A stretch of DNA of 58,474 nt, from the NCBI GenBank assembly GCA_013334925.1, contig JAAXWP010000006.1:10010-68483 (forward strand), read 5' to 3'. Origin of the DNA: Chlorobiaceae bacterium (GTDB taxonomy: Bacteria; Bacteroidota; Chlorobiia; Chlorobiales; Chlorobiaceae). How positions within the stretch are numbered: the first letter of the stretch is position 1; each line of letters opens with the position of its first letter. Shown here one piece after another: positions 36,831 through 47,455 of the stretch. Position numbers and translations under genes: made by a program. The notes beneath the pieces were generated by a model that did no database searches, was not told the origin of the DNA, and saw only the letters and a list, made by a program, of their open reading frames with translations.

Positions 36831-37380
36831 AGGTATATCCGAATTGATGATTTATCGGGCTGACACGCTTCGGATACTGCTTGTTACTTCGTCGGCAACA
36901 GCGCACAAAAAAAACACAAATTCAGGGTCTGTCATTCTGACTGAAGGTCAGCAAAATGCAGACAGCATCTTATTGTAAAAAAATAACTTCCAAAACTCTC
37001 CTCCCGACTGTCGGGGATCAGAGTGAAATTGGCGGCAGCATGGTGCCAGGGAAGGCTGATACGGTTAATCGCCGAAGCAATGATTCAATGTAGTTATAAT
37101 CGCGCTCATAACTACAAAATTGTAACCACGGATCAAGGCCAGGGTAAATTCCGAAGTATGCTTCAGAAGAAATCTCTTCTGAATGCCCATATGCACATTA
37201 TGGTGTGAACATCGGTGTTCATCGGCTATGCTGAACACCATAACCGGAGAAGAGTGTTACGACAGGAGATTGGCGAAACGATACAGAATGGCAGGAAGAT
37301 GCGCAGAAAAACATGTGCCCCCTGGAAATCGAAGGCGTATGTCTGAACATAAACTGAAGATAGTCCCTGCCTCCTGATGG
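36831..37380. other. Intergenic region before the hybrid kinase stop
   Basis: A 550-base stretch. It contains a degenerate copy of the dispersed element (36931-37027) and an inverted repeat GGTGTTCA / TGAACACC (37214-37221 with 37232-37239). Short frames here have no ribosome binding site or recognisable sequence. Confidence 0.5.
36931..37027. repeat. Dispersed inverted-repeat element, copy D (degenerate)
   Basis: Begins GTCATTCTGACTGAAGG; the right part is CTCCTCCCGACTGTCGGGGA followed by a decayed end (CAGAGTGAAAT instead of CAGAATGAC). Confidence 0.6.
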
Positions 37381-39795
37381 TCATGAAGTCTGAAGCATCC
37401 TCTCGACAACAGAGGCAAGATCTTTGATGGAAAAAGGCTTCTGGATGAAATTACCGTCTTCGAAAACACCATGCGCTGCCACAACATTTGCGGCATAACC
37501 TGACATGAACAATACCTTTGTTTCGGGATGCATGGAACTCACCAGGCTGGAGAGCTCCCGTCCATTCATCTCAGGCATGATCACATCGGTCAGCAGGAGA
37601 TCGATGGTACCAGAATGTGCGGTAACATGGCGCAATGCTTCACTTGGCGTCTTGGCGGCAATAACGCTGTAGGCGTTTTTTTCGAGCATGAGCTTGCAGA
37701 TATTGAGAATATCCGGTTCATCCTCAACCAGAAGGATTGTTCCTTTCCGGTTCCGCTCGTTTTCTCCGGTTTGAGTGGACTGCGTACGCAAATCTGCCGC
37801 ACTGTAAAGAGGTAAAAATATCCTGATCTCCGTTCCGAAACCAGCCTCACTCTCAGCCTCGATATAGCCGCCATTCTGCTTGACGATGCCATAGACTGTG
37901 GAAAGACCAAGACCGGAACCTTTGCCCACCTCTTTGGTAGTGAAAAATGGCTCAAAAATATGAGCGAGATTATTCCTGGGAATTCCAATCCCGTTGTCAC
38001 TGACACTGAGCATGACATAATCACCGGAGGCTCTGAACGAACCCCGGTCATACAAGGAACGGTCCAGATGGATCTGACCGATAGTGATCGTTATGCGTCC
38101 CTGCCCTTCAATGGCGTCACGAGCGTTGATACACAGATTCGTCAGGATCTGATCGATCTGGGAGGGATCTATCCGAACGTTATACGTTTCAGCAGAGGCG
38201 CTCCATGAGAGCTCGATATCCTCACCGATCAACCTGCCAAGCATACCGAGAATGCTCTCGACAGCTTTGTTCATTTCGACTACCTCCGGCATCACCGCCT
38301 GTTTTCTTGCGAAAGCCAGGAGCTGACTGGTCAGTTTTGCCGATCGCTCAGCAGCGTCAAGAATTTCGTTGAGGTTGTCAAGCACGTCACCGGAAGGATC
38401 ACCAAACTCGATTGCCATTTCAGCATTGCCGAGAATGATGCTCAGCATGTTGTTGAAATCATGAGCCACCCCACCGGCAAGCTGTCCGATAAGCTCCATC
38501 TTCTGGATCTGCATCAGCGCGTTCTGCAATTTGCTTTCTGAAAGCTCGGCGCGTTTGCGTGCTACAAGATCCCAGACGATATCGACTATCGCTTTGGCGC
38601 GCAATGCATCTTCGGGCTCGAATGGATATGGTTTGTTGCCAAGCACAAAAACTGCGGGCACCTCATCTCCGCGAACGACCGGTACGATCATCATGCGCGT
38701 GATCATGGGATGAGCATGAGGCATTGCGCCTGATTTCATCTGCGTCGGAAAATCGTTCATTATCACAGTCTTTCGATGCTCGACAGCTTCGATCCACTCG
38801 GAAAACTCTTCGATTGGTTTATGCCGCAGATCGTCAAGCGTGTTCGACATGCGATCCCTCATTTTACTCGACCAGACCCGCAACTTCCCGTCATCGAATC
38901 CACCATTCAGGAAATGGAAAAAGCTGAATGGGGCCGAAGTCTGTCGTTCGGCTTCATCCAGAGCCTCACGCAACAGCGATTCGATAGAGAAATATTCAGC
39001 GTTCTGGTAAATCCTGAGCCTGAATTCTGTCAAAGCCGCCCAGCGATTCCGATCGGTCACATCGTGAATAATCGCATAAATCAGTGTCGTGCCTTCGATC
39101 TCGATACGATTGCCGGAAATATCGACCTGCCGGATCGAGCCATCCTTGCGAAGATGATGAAATGTGAAGGTATTCGGCTTGCCCTGCCCGTTGCTGTCAT
39201 CCTGGCCCGACTGTACCTCGGGAGGATAGGGATTCAGACAGTGAATGCGCATCCCTCTGAGCTCATCGATGGTCCAGCCATAAAAATCGGCAGCAGCCTG
39301 ATTTGCATCGACAATAAGCCCGGAAACCGCGTCAAATACCAGCATGATGGCCGAGTGACCGTGAAACAGCGATCTGAACTGCTCTTCACTCAGCTTCAGA
39401 GCTTCCTCAGCCCGTTCTGTTTTTCTGTTCGAGGTGACATCCTGCACGATCACAACCACATAAGATGCCCCATCAACAGGAGTTAACCGTACTTGCAGAT
39501 GACGTCCAGGTTGTTCGACAACACCACAACTTTCCTGGTTCGACGCAAATGCAGATTCGATCCGACGACGCATCTCTTCAGGCTTTGCCGGATCGATCAG
39601 CCGGGCGATCTCCTCCCCGATGCAGGACTCAGGAGCACGTCCGTCAAATATGATACAGTCACCACCGGCAGAGGTCACGCTGCCGTTCCGATCGACCATG
39701 AAAAATCCGCAAGGATAATCTGTCTGAAACTTACCCTCTCCAGAAGCTTCCGGATATCCGGAATGACCATTGGATATAGGCCGACGCTGCATCAT
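37381..39795 (-). CDS. PAS-PAS-GAF hybrid histidine kinase with C-terminal receiver
   Basis: A soluble sensor kinase of 804 residues. Two PAS-like domains (about 25-120 and 137-250, the latter FRSLFHGHSAIMLVFDAVSG with the closing IIHDVTDRNR) are followed by a GAF-like domain (about 265-410). Next come HisKA with phospho-His445 in GGVAHDFNNM, HATPase_c (NLCINARDAIEG, DNGIGIPRNN, GSGLGLSTVYGIV) and a receiver domain from 686 with acceptor D737 (LLLTDVIMPEMNG). No transmembrane helix, so it senses an intracellular signal. No partner response regulator is adjacent. It stands alone at the end of the small-gene region. Confidence 0.94.
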   Translation of the reverse strand: MMQRRPISNGHSGYPEASGEGKFQTDYPCGFFMVDRNGSVTSAGGDCIIFDGRAPESCIGEEIARLIDPAKPEEMRRRIESAFASNQESCGVVEQPGRHLQVRLTPVDGASYVVVIVQDVTSNRKTERAEEALKLSEEQFRSLFHGHSAIMLVFDAVSGLIVDANQAAADFYGWTIDELRGMRIHCLNPYPPEVQSGQDDSNGQGKPNTFTFHHLRKDGSIRQVDISGNRIEIEGTTLIYAIIHDVTDRNRWAALTEFRLRIYQNAEYFSIESLLREALDEAERQTSAPFSFFHFLNGGFDDGKLRVWSSKMRDRMSNTLDDLRHKPIEEFSEWIEAVEHRKTVIMNDFPTQMKSGAMPHAHPMITRMMIVPVVRGDEVPAVFVLGNKPYPFEPEDALRAKAIVDIVWDLVARKRAELSESKLQNALMQIQKMELIGQLAGGVAHDFNNMLSIILGNAEMAIEFGDPSGDVLDNLNEILDAAERSAKLTSQLLAFARKQAVMPEVVEMNKAVESILGMLGRLIGEDIELSWSASAETYNVRIDPSQIDQILTNLCINARDAIEGQGRITITIGQIHLDRSLYDRGSFRASGDYVMLSVSDNGIGIPRNNLAHIFEPFFTTKEVGKGSGLGLSTVYGIVKQNGGYIEAESEAGFGTEIRIFLPLYSAADLRTQSTQTGENERNRKGTILLVEDEPDILNICKLMLEKNAYSVIAAKTPSEALRHVTAHSGTIDLLLTDVIMPEMNGRELSSLVSSMHPETKVLFMSGYAANVVAAHGVFEDGNFIQKPFSIKDLASVVERMLQTS

Positions 39796-39954
39796 AGGTA
39801 GCGCTGGTTACGTTATGACGTGATTGATTTATAACAGGATAACCTTCGACAAGTTCATCTCCAAAGGATCGACGTAATTTTTCATTAAATCCGAAATTTT
39901 GCTGCATTACGGCCAGAACTGTCCGCTGACATCGATACAAAACACAGCACACCG

Positions 39955-40959
<1,005 letters not shown>

Positions 40960-41139
40960 GTTTACAGCTCCGGTGTTATGCCGGTTCAAACTTCCGGCTG
41001 TTGAAAATCGATTTACCATTACAACTTAGTCACCATTATGCTATCCGTCAAGAACACTTGATGATACAATCCGTGCACGAGCATGCTGCGTAATATTGGA
41101 ACAGATGCCGCTGACTCGGTACATTGAAAAAAAGCTCTC

Positions 41140-41682
41140 ATGAAACTACAGACTCCGGAGATCATCGACGCGCTGACGGATTCTTACCGGAAGACGCTCG
41201 GCACCGATTTCAACGCCTACCACAACCACTGTTGCAGGGTATACCATTTCTGCATGGAGTTGAGTGAAGGTGAGGAAAGCGATGGCCGGAACGAGAAGAT
41301 CGCCATAGCCGCCGTGTTTCACGATCTCGGTATCTGGGAAGGAAAAACATTCGACTATCTGCCCCATTCGCTCCGGATGGCCGAAGTGTATCTCGAAAAC
41401 TGTGGAAGGAATGCATGGTCCGGAGAAATTGCTGCGATGATCGCAGAGCACCACAAACTCACCCCTTACCGGGCCAACACAACATGGCTTGTGGAACCGT
41501 TCCGCAAGGCCGATCTCACAGACCTGTCACTCGGGACGATCAGGTTCGGCCTGAGCCGTGAAGTTGTGCGTGATATCAGGATGAGGTACCCCAACGCAGG
41601 GTTTCACAGACGCCTGCTGCAGCTCACGGCCGGGAGAATCCGGACGAATCCGCTCGATCCGTTGCCCATGATGAAATGGTAG
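41140..41682 (+). CDS. HD-domain protein
   Basis: A 180-residue metal-dependent phosphohydrolase-like protein. The HD fold signature is present: YHNHCCRVYHFC (first His), IAAVFHDLGIWEGK (the HD pair) and IAEHHKLTPY. It is smaller than (p)ppGpp synthetase/hydrolases and lacks other domains, so the substrate, perhaps a nucleotide, cannot be named. It lies alone between a divergent aldo/keto reductase and a convergent radical SAM gene. Confidence 0.8.
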   Translation: MKLQTPEIIDALTDSYRKTLGTDFNAYHNHCCRVYHFCMELSEGEESDGRNEKIAIAAVFHDLGIWEGKTFDYLPHSLRMAEVYLENCGRNAWSGEIAAMIAEHHKLTPYRANTTWLVEPFRKADLTDLSLGTIRFGLSREVVRDIRMRYPNAGFHRRLLQLTAGRIRTNPLDPLPMMKW

Positions 41683-41715
41683 TCTGAAAAAGCCTGAGCG
41701 AGTTCACGACCTCAT

Positions 41716-42654
41716 TCAGACCGCTTTCATGATCCAGTACAGTTCACTCCCCTGCGTCACTTTATCGAAGCGACCCGACGCGAGCATCGCATCCATCGCC
41801 TGTCGCACAGCCTCATGATCTCCCGGAAAACAGTCGAGTAACGCGGTTTCGAGCTCACGCTCCTGAACCGGATGGCGTACGGCGATCGACGTGACGGCCT
41901 CGAGGAGGTCCGAAGCCCCTTTCAGGTTCATGGTGCCCTTGACCGGATGCACGACATGAGCGGCCTTCGACAGGATGAACACCGCACGAAGCACGCGCTC
42001 TTCTTCAGGCAGGCCGACAAAGCTTTCGGGAGCCGGCCTTGTGGGCACCACCAGATGCACGGTGTCGGGCCGGATATCCGCAAGCACACGGGCGAGATCT
42101 TCGAGAGCCTCGTCAGAATCGTTGAGTCCGGCAATCAGCATCACCTCGACCCACAGCTTACCGGTATACTCCTGTCGGAACTGACGAAGCCCCTCGATGT
42201 GCTGCAGAAAACCAAAACCTGGCGCTGGCCGGTCGATGCGAAGGTACAGCTCCTCCGAACCGGCATTGAGCGATGGCAACACGGCATCTGCTTCAAGCAG
42301 CTCCTGCCGGACCTCCGGGAGATGCAGCAGGGAGCCATTGGTGATCACGGCAACCGGAATTGACGTGCGCTGCTTAACTTCATGGATAAGCCATCCGAGC
42401 CCCTTGTACAGTGTCGTCTCCCCCGAACCGACGAAGGTGATCCAGTCGATCCCGGTATTGTTCTGCAGGGCCTCGACAATCTCGTCAAGAATCTCCTGGC
42501 GGGGAAAGAACTCACGACGCTCCGTCTCGAAGCGCTTCGTCCTGCCAAGCTGGCAGTAAACACAGTTCCAGGTGCAACTCTTCGGTGGAAGCAGATCCAC
42601 TCCAAGTGACTGCCCCAGCCGTTTCGACGACACCGGTCCAAACACGTATTTCAT
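41716..42654 (-). CDS. Radical SAM protein, COG0731 (wyosine-synthetase-like)
   Basis: A 312-residue radical SAM enzyme with the cluster site CTWNCVYC (C27, C31, C34) preceded by MKYVFGPVSSKRLGQSLGVDLLPPKS, the start typical of the bacterial COG0731 group. FVGSGETTLYKGLGWLI and VITNGSLL follow. The C-terminal 70 residues look like a small winged-helix (ELETALLDCFPGDHEAVRQAMDAMLASGRFDKV). Archaeal relatives make wybutosine in tRNA-Phe, which bacteria lack, so the bacterial role is unknown. It starts 5 bases after the stop of the PucC-family gene, so the two are one operon. Confidence 0.85.
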   Translation of the reverse strand: MKYVFGPVSSKRLGQSLGVDLLPPKSCTWNCVYCQLGRTKRFETERREFFPRQEILDEIVEALQNNTGIDWITFVGSGETTLYKGLGWLIHEVKQRTSIPVAVITNGSLLHLPEVRQELLEADAVLPSLNAGSEELYLRIDRPAPGFGFLQHIEGLRQFRQEYTGKLWVEVMLIAGLNDSDEALEDLARVLADIRPDTVHLVVPTRPAPESFVGLPEEERVLRAVFILSKAAHVVHPVKGTMNLKGASDLLEAVTSIAVRHPVQERELETALLDCFPGDHEAVRQAMDAMLASGRFDKVTQGSELYWIMKAV

Positions 42655-42659
42655 TGCCC

Positions 42660-44015
42660 TTACCCCCTTACCGATTCGGTTCTGGCTGAAAATTCGGCCA
42701 TCTTGGCCTGGCTTTCCGCCTCGAACGCCTCTTTGGAGATATGCGGCAGCACCAGGCTCGACGCGGTAAACGCTACGATCTCGAGCGCGAAAATGGCCGC
42801 ATACGCCATCATGTGATTACCGGTGAGCGAGAACACCACATCACGGATGACTCCGGCACCAGAATGCCCGATAAAGATCGCAAGGCTTTGCGCTGTTCCC
42901 CAGAGCCCCATATAGATGCCGCTCCGGCCAGCAGTCATATTCATCATCATGGAGATATTCGAGACGCTCGCCGCGCCAAGTCCGATACCGGTCACCACCA
43001 GAGCGATCCGCAGAAATTGCTCGTCGAGCATGAAACCTGCCGCGATGATCATACCAAAACCGACAGCTCCGAACACGTTGCCGATATAGGCTCCCCGCTT
43101 GAAGCCGATGCGCGAGAGCAGAAAGCCTGTCACCAGCATCAGGATCAGCTGAGTTCCGCCCATCGTTGGCTTGAACAGTTTGGTCGTCTGGGAGACCTCC
43201 ATGTGAAACACCTCCGCTCCGAACGGATCCATGACCACCTCGTTTGCGAAAAGGGCGAAAATGGAGATAAAGATGTAGAGCGCAAACTGCATCGTCTTCG
43301 GTGACGACGACAGCAGACGGACCGACTGCGCAAAACTGATGCTGTGCTTCTCCTTCGACGGCCCAGTCGCTGCGTTACGTGTCTCGACGCCGATCACGGC
43401 GAGAGTACCGACCACCAGAGCGATAACACCTCCGATTTCAGCCATCTGCGTCAGTCGCTCCTGGGTAAAGACCTTCAGATAGGAGCCCATCGTCCAGTTT
43501 GAAACAATAGCCGTCAGCACCATCAGCGTCCAGCTGGCCCCGGCAATTTTGCCGATGTCCTTCTCATCGACCATATCGGCGATCAGGGCGTAATAGGCCG
43601 TGGTAGCCACCTGCAAACCAAAACCGAACAGGAGGAAGATCACGCAAAGCTTCCAGAGACCAACATCGGTCAGCGCCGACAGGAACATCTCCGAAAATGT
43701 GGAACCGGTCATATTCACCTCATATGCCGTCACCGGCGAGAGAACGAACGAAGCCACGCAACTGATCAGGCCGATGAGGATATACGGTGTCCGGCGATAC
43801 CCGAAAATGCTGAACCGATCGGACAGATTCCCGGCCCAGACCTTGACACCCATGATGGCCATGAGCTCCTTGAGGCTGATGAGACCGAGTGCGATGGTTG
43901 CCGGCAGATGCAGCTCTTTGATCATGACCCGGTTCAGGATGTCCTGGACGAAACCCAGCATGATGCCGAACCCTATCTGGAAAAACGCAAGCCGGACAAG
44001 ATTGAACCTTTTCAT
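42660..44015 (-). CDS. PucC/BCH2-family major facilitator protein
   Basis: A 451-residue integral membrane protein with about twelve helices. Family landmarks are VRLAFFQIGFGIMLGFVQDILNRVMI at the N terminus, GYRRTPYILIG, FGFGLQVATTAYYALIADMVDEKDIGKIAG and NEVVMDPFGAEVFHM. PucC and relatives (LhaA, Bch2) assist assembly of light-harvesting complexes in purple bacteria; green sulfur bacteria have chlorosomes instead, so here it may move or insert pigments or antenna components. Start at ATG 44015, preceded by AAAGGGG. The longer frame to 44117 is rejected because it runs into the cytochrome terminator region. Confidence 0.87.
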   Translation of the reverse strand: MKRFNLVRLAFFQIGFGIMLGFVQDILNRVMIKELHLPATIALGLISLKELMAIMGVKVWAGNLSDRFSIFGYRRTPYILIGLISCVASFVLSPVTAYEVNMTGSTFSEMFLSALTDVGLWKLCVIFLLFGFGLQVATTAYYALIADMVDEKDIGKIAGASWTLMVLTAIVSNWTMGSYLKVFTQERLTQMAEIGGVIALVVGTLAVIGVETRNAATGPSKEKHSISFAQSVRLLSSSPKTMQFALYIFISIFALFANEVVMDPFGAEVFHMEVSQTTKLFKPTMGGTQLILMLVTGFLLSRIGFKRGAYIGNVFGAVGFGMIIAAGFMLDEQFLRIALVVTGIGLGAASVSNISMMMNMTAGRSGIYMGLWGTAQSLAIFIGHSGAGVIRDVVFSLTGNHMMAYAAIFALEIVAFTASSLVLPHISKEAFEAESQAKMAEFSARTESVRG

Positions 44016-44112
44016 GAGCCCCTTTGATAGTTTAGAGAAACACGGCCCCAATTTACGTAAAAGCGGCACGTTCTGAAACAGCCACCGGTATTGGCGGTTC
44101 CGAACGATAACA

Positions 44113-44143
44113 GACAAAGCCAGGTCGAAAACCTGGCTTTGTC
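44113..44143. terminator. Terminator of the cytochrome c gene
   Basis: Perfect 13-base-pair stem GACAAAGCCAGGT-cgaaa-ACCTGGCTTTGTC, 25 bases past the cytochrome stop on the minus strand. T run is short. Confidence 0.75.
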
Positions 44144-44167
44144 ATTATCTGCCGACTCGGATGAGCA

Positions 44168-44614
44168 TCATTTCGACCTGGCGACCATGTACTGCACAGC
44201 GTTGGAAACCTCCTCTGTGCTGAGCTCTTCGTTGCCGCCTTTTGGAGGCATGGCCCCATGCTTGCCATCGAAACCTTCGATCGATTTTTTGATCAGGACA
44301 TCGACGCCCAGGGCGATTCGTGGAGCCCACTCTTCCTTGTTCCCCGGTTTCGGGGCCCCACCGGTACCGCTATCGTGGCAACCGGCACAGCTGCGTTCGT
44401 AAACCTCTTCACCCGCAGCGATTTTGGGATCGGTGATATTCCTGTCGAACTCCGAAGGCTTTTCGCCACCGGAAACTTCCGCGTTTTCGTCCTGAACCGG
44501 GCTGGTTCCGACTGGCTGCTGCTGGGGAGCGGCCTCCCTGGTCTCCGTATTCTGTGGAGCACAAGCCGCAAGCAGGAGAACACCCGCCATCGAGAACGCT
44601 GCTGAGAGCTTCAT
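44168..44614 (-). CDS. Monohaem c-type cytochrome lipoprotein
   Basis: A 148-residue cytochrome anchored by a lipid. The signal MKLSAAFSMAGVLLLAAC ends in a lipobox (Cys18). A Pro/Gln/Glu-rich linker (about 20-65) leads to a class I fold with haem motif CAGCH (C76, C79, H80) and the likely axial Met in GAMPPKGG (M122). The form is close to cytochrome c5/c555-type carriers. It probably moves electrons on the periplasmic side, perhaps between sulfide or quinol oxidation and the reaction centre; the exact partner is not shown by the sequence. Start at ATG 44614, since the extra upstream residues would weaken the lipoprotein signal. Confidence 0.9.
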   Translation of the reverse strand: MKLSAAFSMAGVLLLAACAPQNTETREAAPQQQPVGTSPVQDENAEVSGGEKPSEFDRNITDPKIAAGEEVYERSCAGCHDSGTGGAPKPGNKEEWAPRIALGVDVLIKKSIEGFDGKHGAMPPKGGNEELSTEEVSNAVQYMVARSK

Positions 44615-44724
44615 GATCTGTATTCTTGTTGATATCACTATATGAGCATTTGATTATATAGCAAATTCCCAAAAGCAATACAAGGGCTTCCGATCCCCTG
44701 AACTCTTTACGGTTTCCCGACGGC

Positions 44725-44771
44725 AAGGCAACGGCATTCACCCGGCAAGCCGACACGGTGGCCGTTGCCTT
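44725..44771. repeat. Long hairpin upstream of the TPP riboswitch
   Basis: An 11-base-pair outer stem AAGGCAACGGC / GCCGTTGCCTT encloses a 25-base loop. It lies in the 351-base gap between the divergent cytochrome and thiC genes, ending 49 bases before the riboswitch. No function assigned. Confidence 0.5.
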
Positions 44772-44820
44772 TCTTGGAAATCAGGGTGATTTTGGTTATC
44801 GTGACTGTTGAAAATTTCAT

Positions 44821-46666
<1,846 letters not shown>

Positions 46667-46695
46667 ACCCGCACCACTCACCCAAAATCGGAACA

Positions 46696-46725
46696 GTGAA
46701 CGGTCAGATCGACCTGGCCGTTCAC
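46696..46725 (+). terminator. Hairpin after thiC
   Basis: GTGAACGGTCAG-atcgac-CTGGCCGTTCAC, a 12-base-pair stem with one G-T pair, 30 bases past the stop; no T run. The rest of the 324-base gap to the MarR gene shows only the operator-like site near its end. Confidence 0.5.
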
Positions 46726-46952
46726 CCCACATACGAGCAGCCTGATACCTTGTGATCCATGGCTGCACCATACGCCTGCCACTGCTCACATCGAGCTGAC
46801 ACCAACGATTTGCCTTAAGGCCACGGGGCAGTCGTTGCATTGCCAAGTCCCCGCCCTCCCAGGCGTATCAGCATAATCAGGAGCATCTCCGAATTGACCG
46901 GAAAAACAGAATCTCCTGAAAAGATGTTGATTGAGATTTTTTTGTTATATAG

Positions 46953-46964
46953 TTAGTATGCTAA
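46953..46964. promoter_or_regulatory. SlyA/MarR-type operator candidate
   Basis: The palindrome TTAG-TATG-CTAA is close to the SlyA consensus TTAGCAAGCTAA. It lies in an AT-rich stretch 27 bases before the MarR-type gene's start, suggesting self-regulation of that gene and the coupled efflux gene. Confidence 0.45.
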
Positions 46965-46990
46965 TTATAAGCACACAAAACAAATCATCT

Positions 46991-47455
46991 ATGGAAACCC
47001 CGACAACGAGCCCTATCCAGCGGGACAACCTCATCTACAGGCTCAACCTCATGACGAGACGCTGGAGAAAAGTGCTGGATGCTGCCTTTCGCGAAGTAGG
47101 CCTGACCGACGCTGCCTGGCGGCCGCTCCTGCACCTCAGCCTGCTTGGCGACGGCGTGCGTCAGAAAGAACTCGCCCAGTCAATCGGAATAGAGGACCCT
47201 TCACTGGTTCGTATTCTCGACGACCTTGAATCCAGGGGACTTGTCGTCAGGATGAAAGACAAAAACGACCGGAGGGCGAAGCGCCTCAACCTGACCATGG
47301 AGGGACACGACACGGTCATCAGAATCAGGCAGATCCTCGTACCGCTTGAAGAGGAGTTACTCGGTGGATACACGGACAATGAGATGCACATGCTGGGCTC
47401 GCTGCTCGATAGGCTCGACACATCCATAAACGATTTTGCCAGAAGGTTTGAATGA
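46991..47455 (+). CDS. MarR/SlyA-family transcriptional regulator
   Basis: A 154-residue dimeric winged-helix regulator. The family core runs NLIYRLNLMTRRWRKVLDAAF, LTDAAWRPLLHLSLLGDGVRQKELAQSIGIEDPSLVRILDDLESRGLV and the wing KDKNDRRAKRLNLT. I start at ATG 46991 (METPTTS) because the upstream ATGs lie inside the operator-like palindrome. Its TGA overlaps the ATG of the FUSC membrane gene, so the pair is translationally coupled; the regulator probably represses its own efflux partner and responds to a phenolic or other toxic compound, by analogy with similar pairs. Confidence 0.9.
   Translation: METPTTSPIQRDNLIYRLNLMTRRWRKVLDAAFREVGLTDAAWRPLLHLSLLGDGVRQKELAQSIGIEDPSLVRILDDLESRGLVVRMKDKNDRRAKRLNLTMEGHDTVIRIRQILVPLEEELLGGYTDNEMHMLGSLLDRLDTSINDFARRFE

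Noticed and set aside
36502-36978. 158-codon plus-strand frame
   Set aside because: Antisense of the zinc-finger miniprotein, whose CxxC pattern shows which strand is coding.
37023-37208. 61-codon plus-strand frame
   Set aside because: It begins inside the degenerate repeat copy D, has no RBS, and its sequence is not protein-like.
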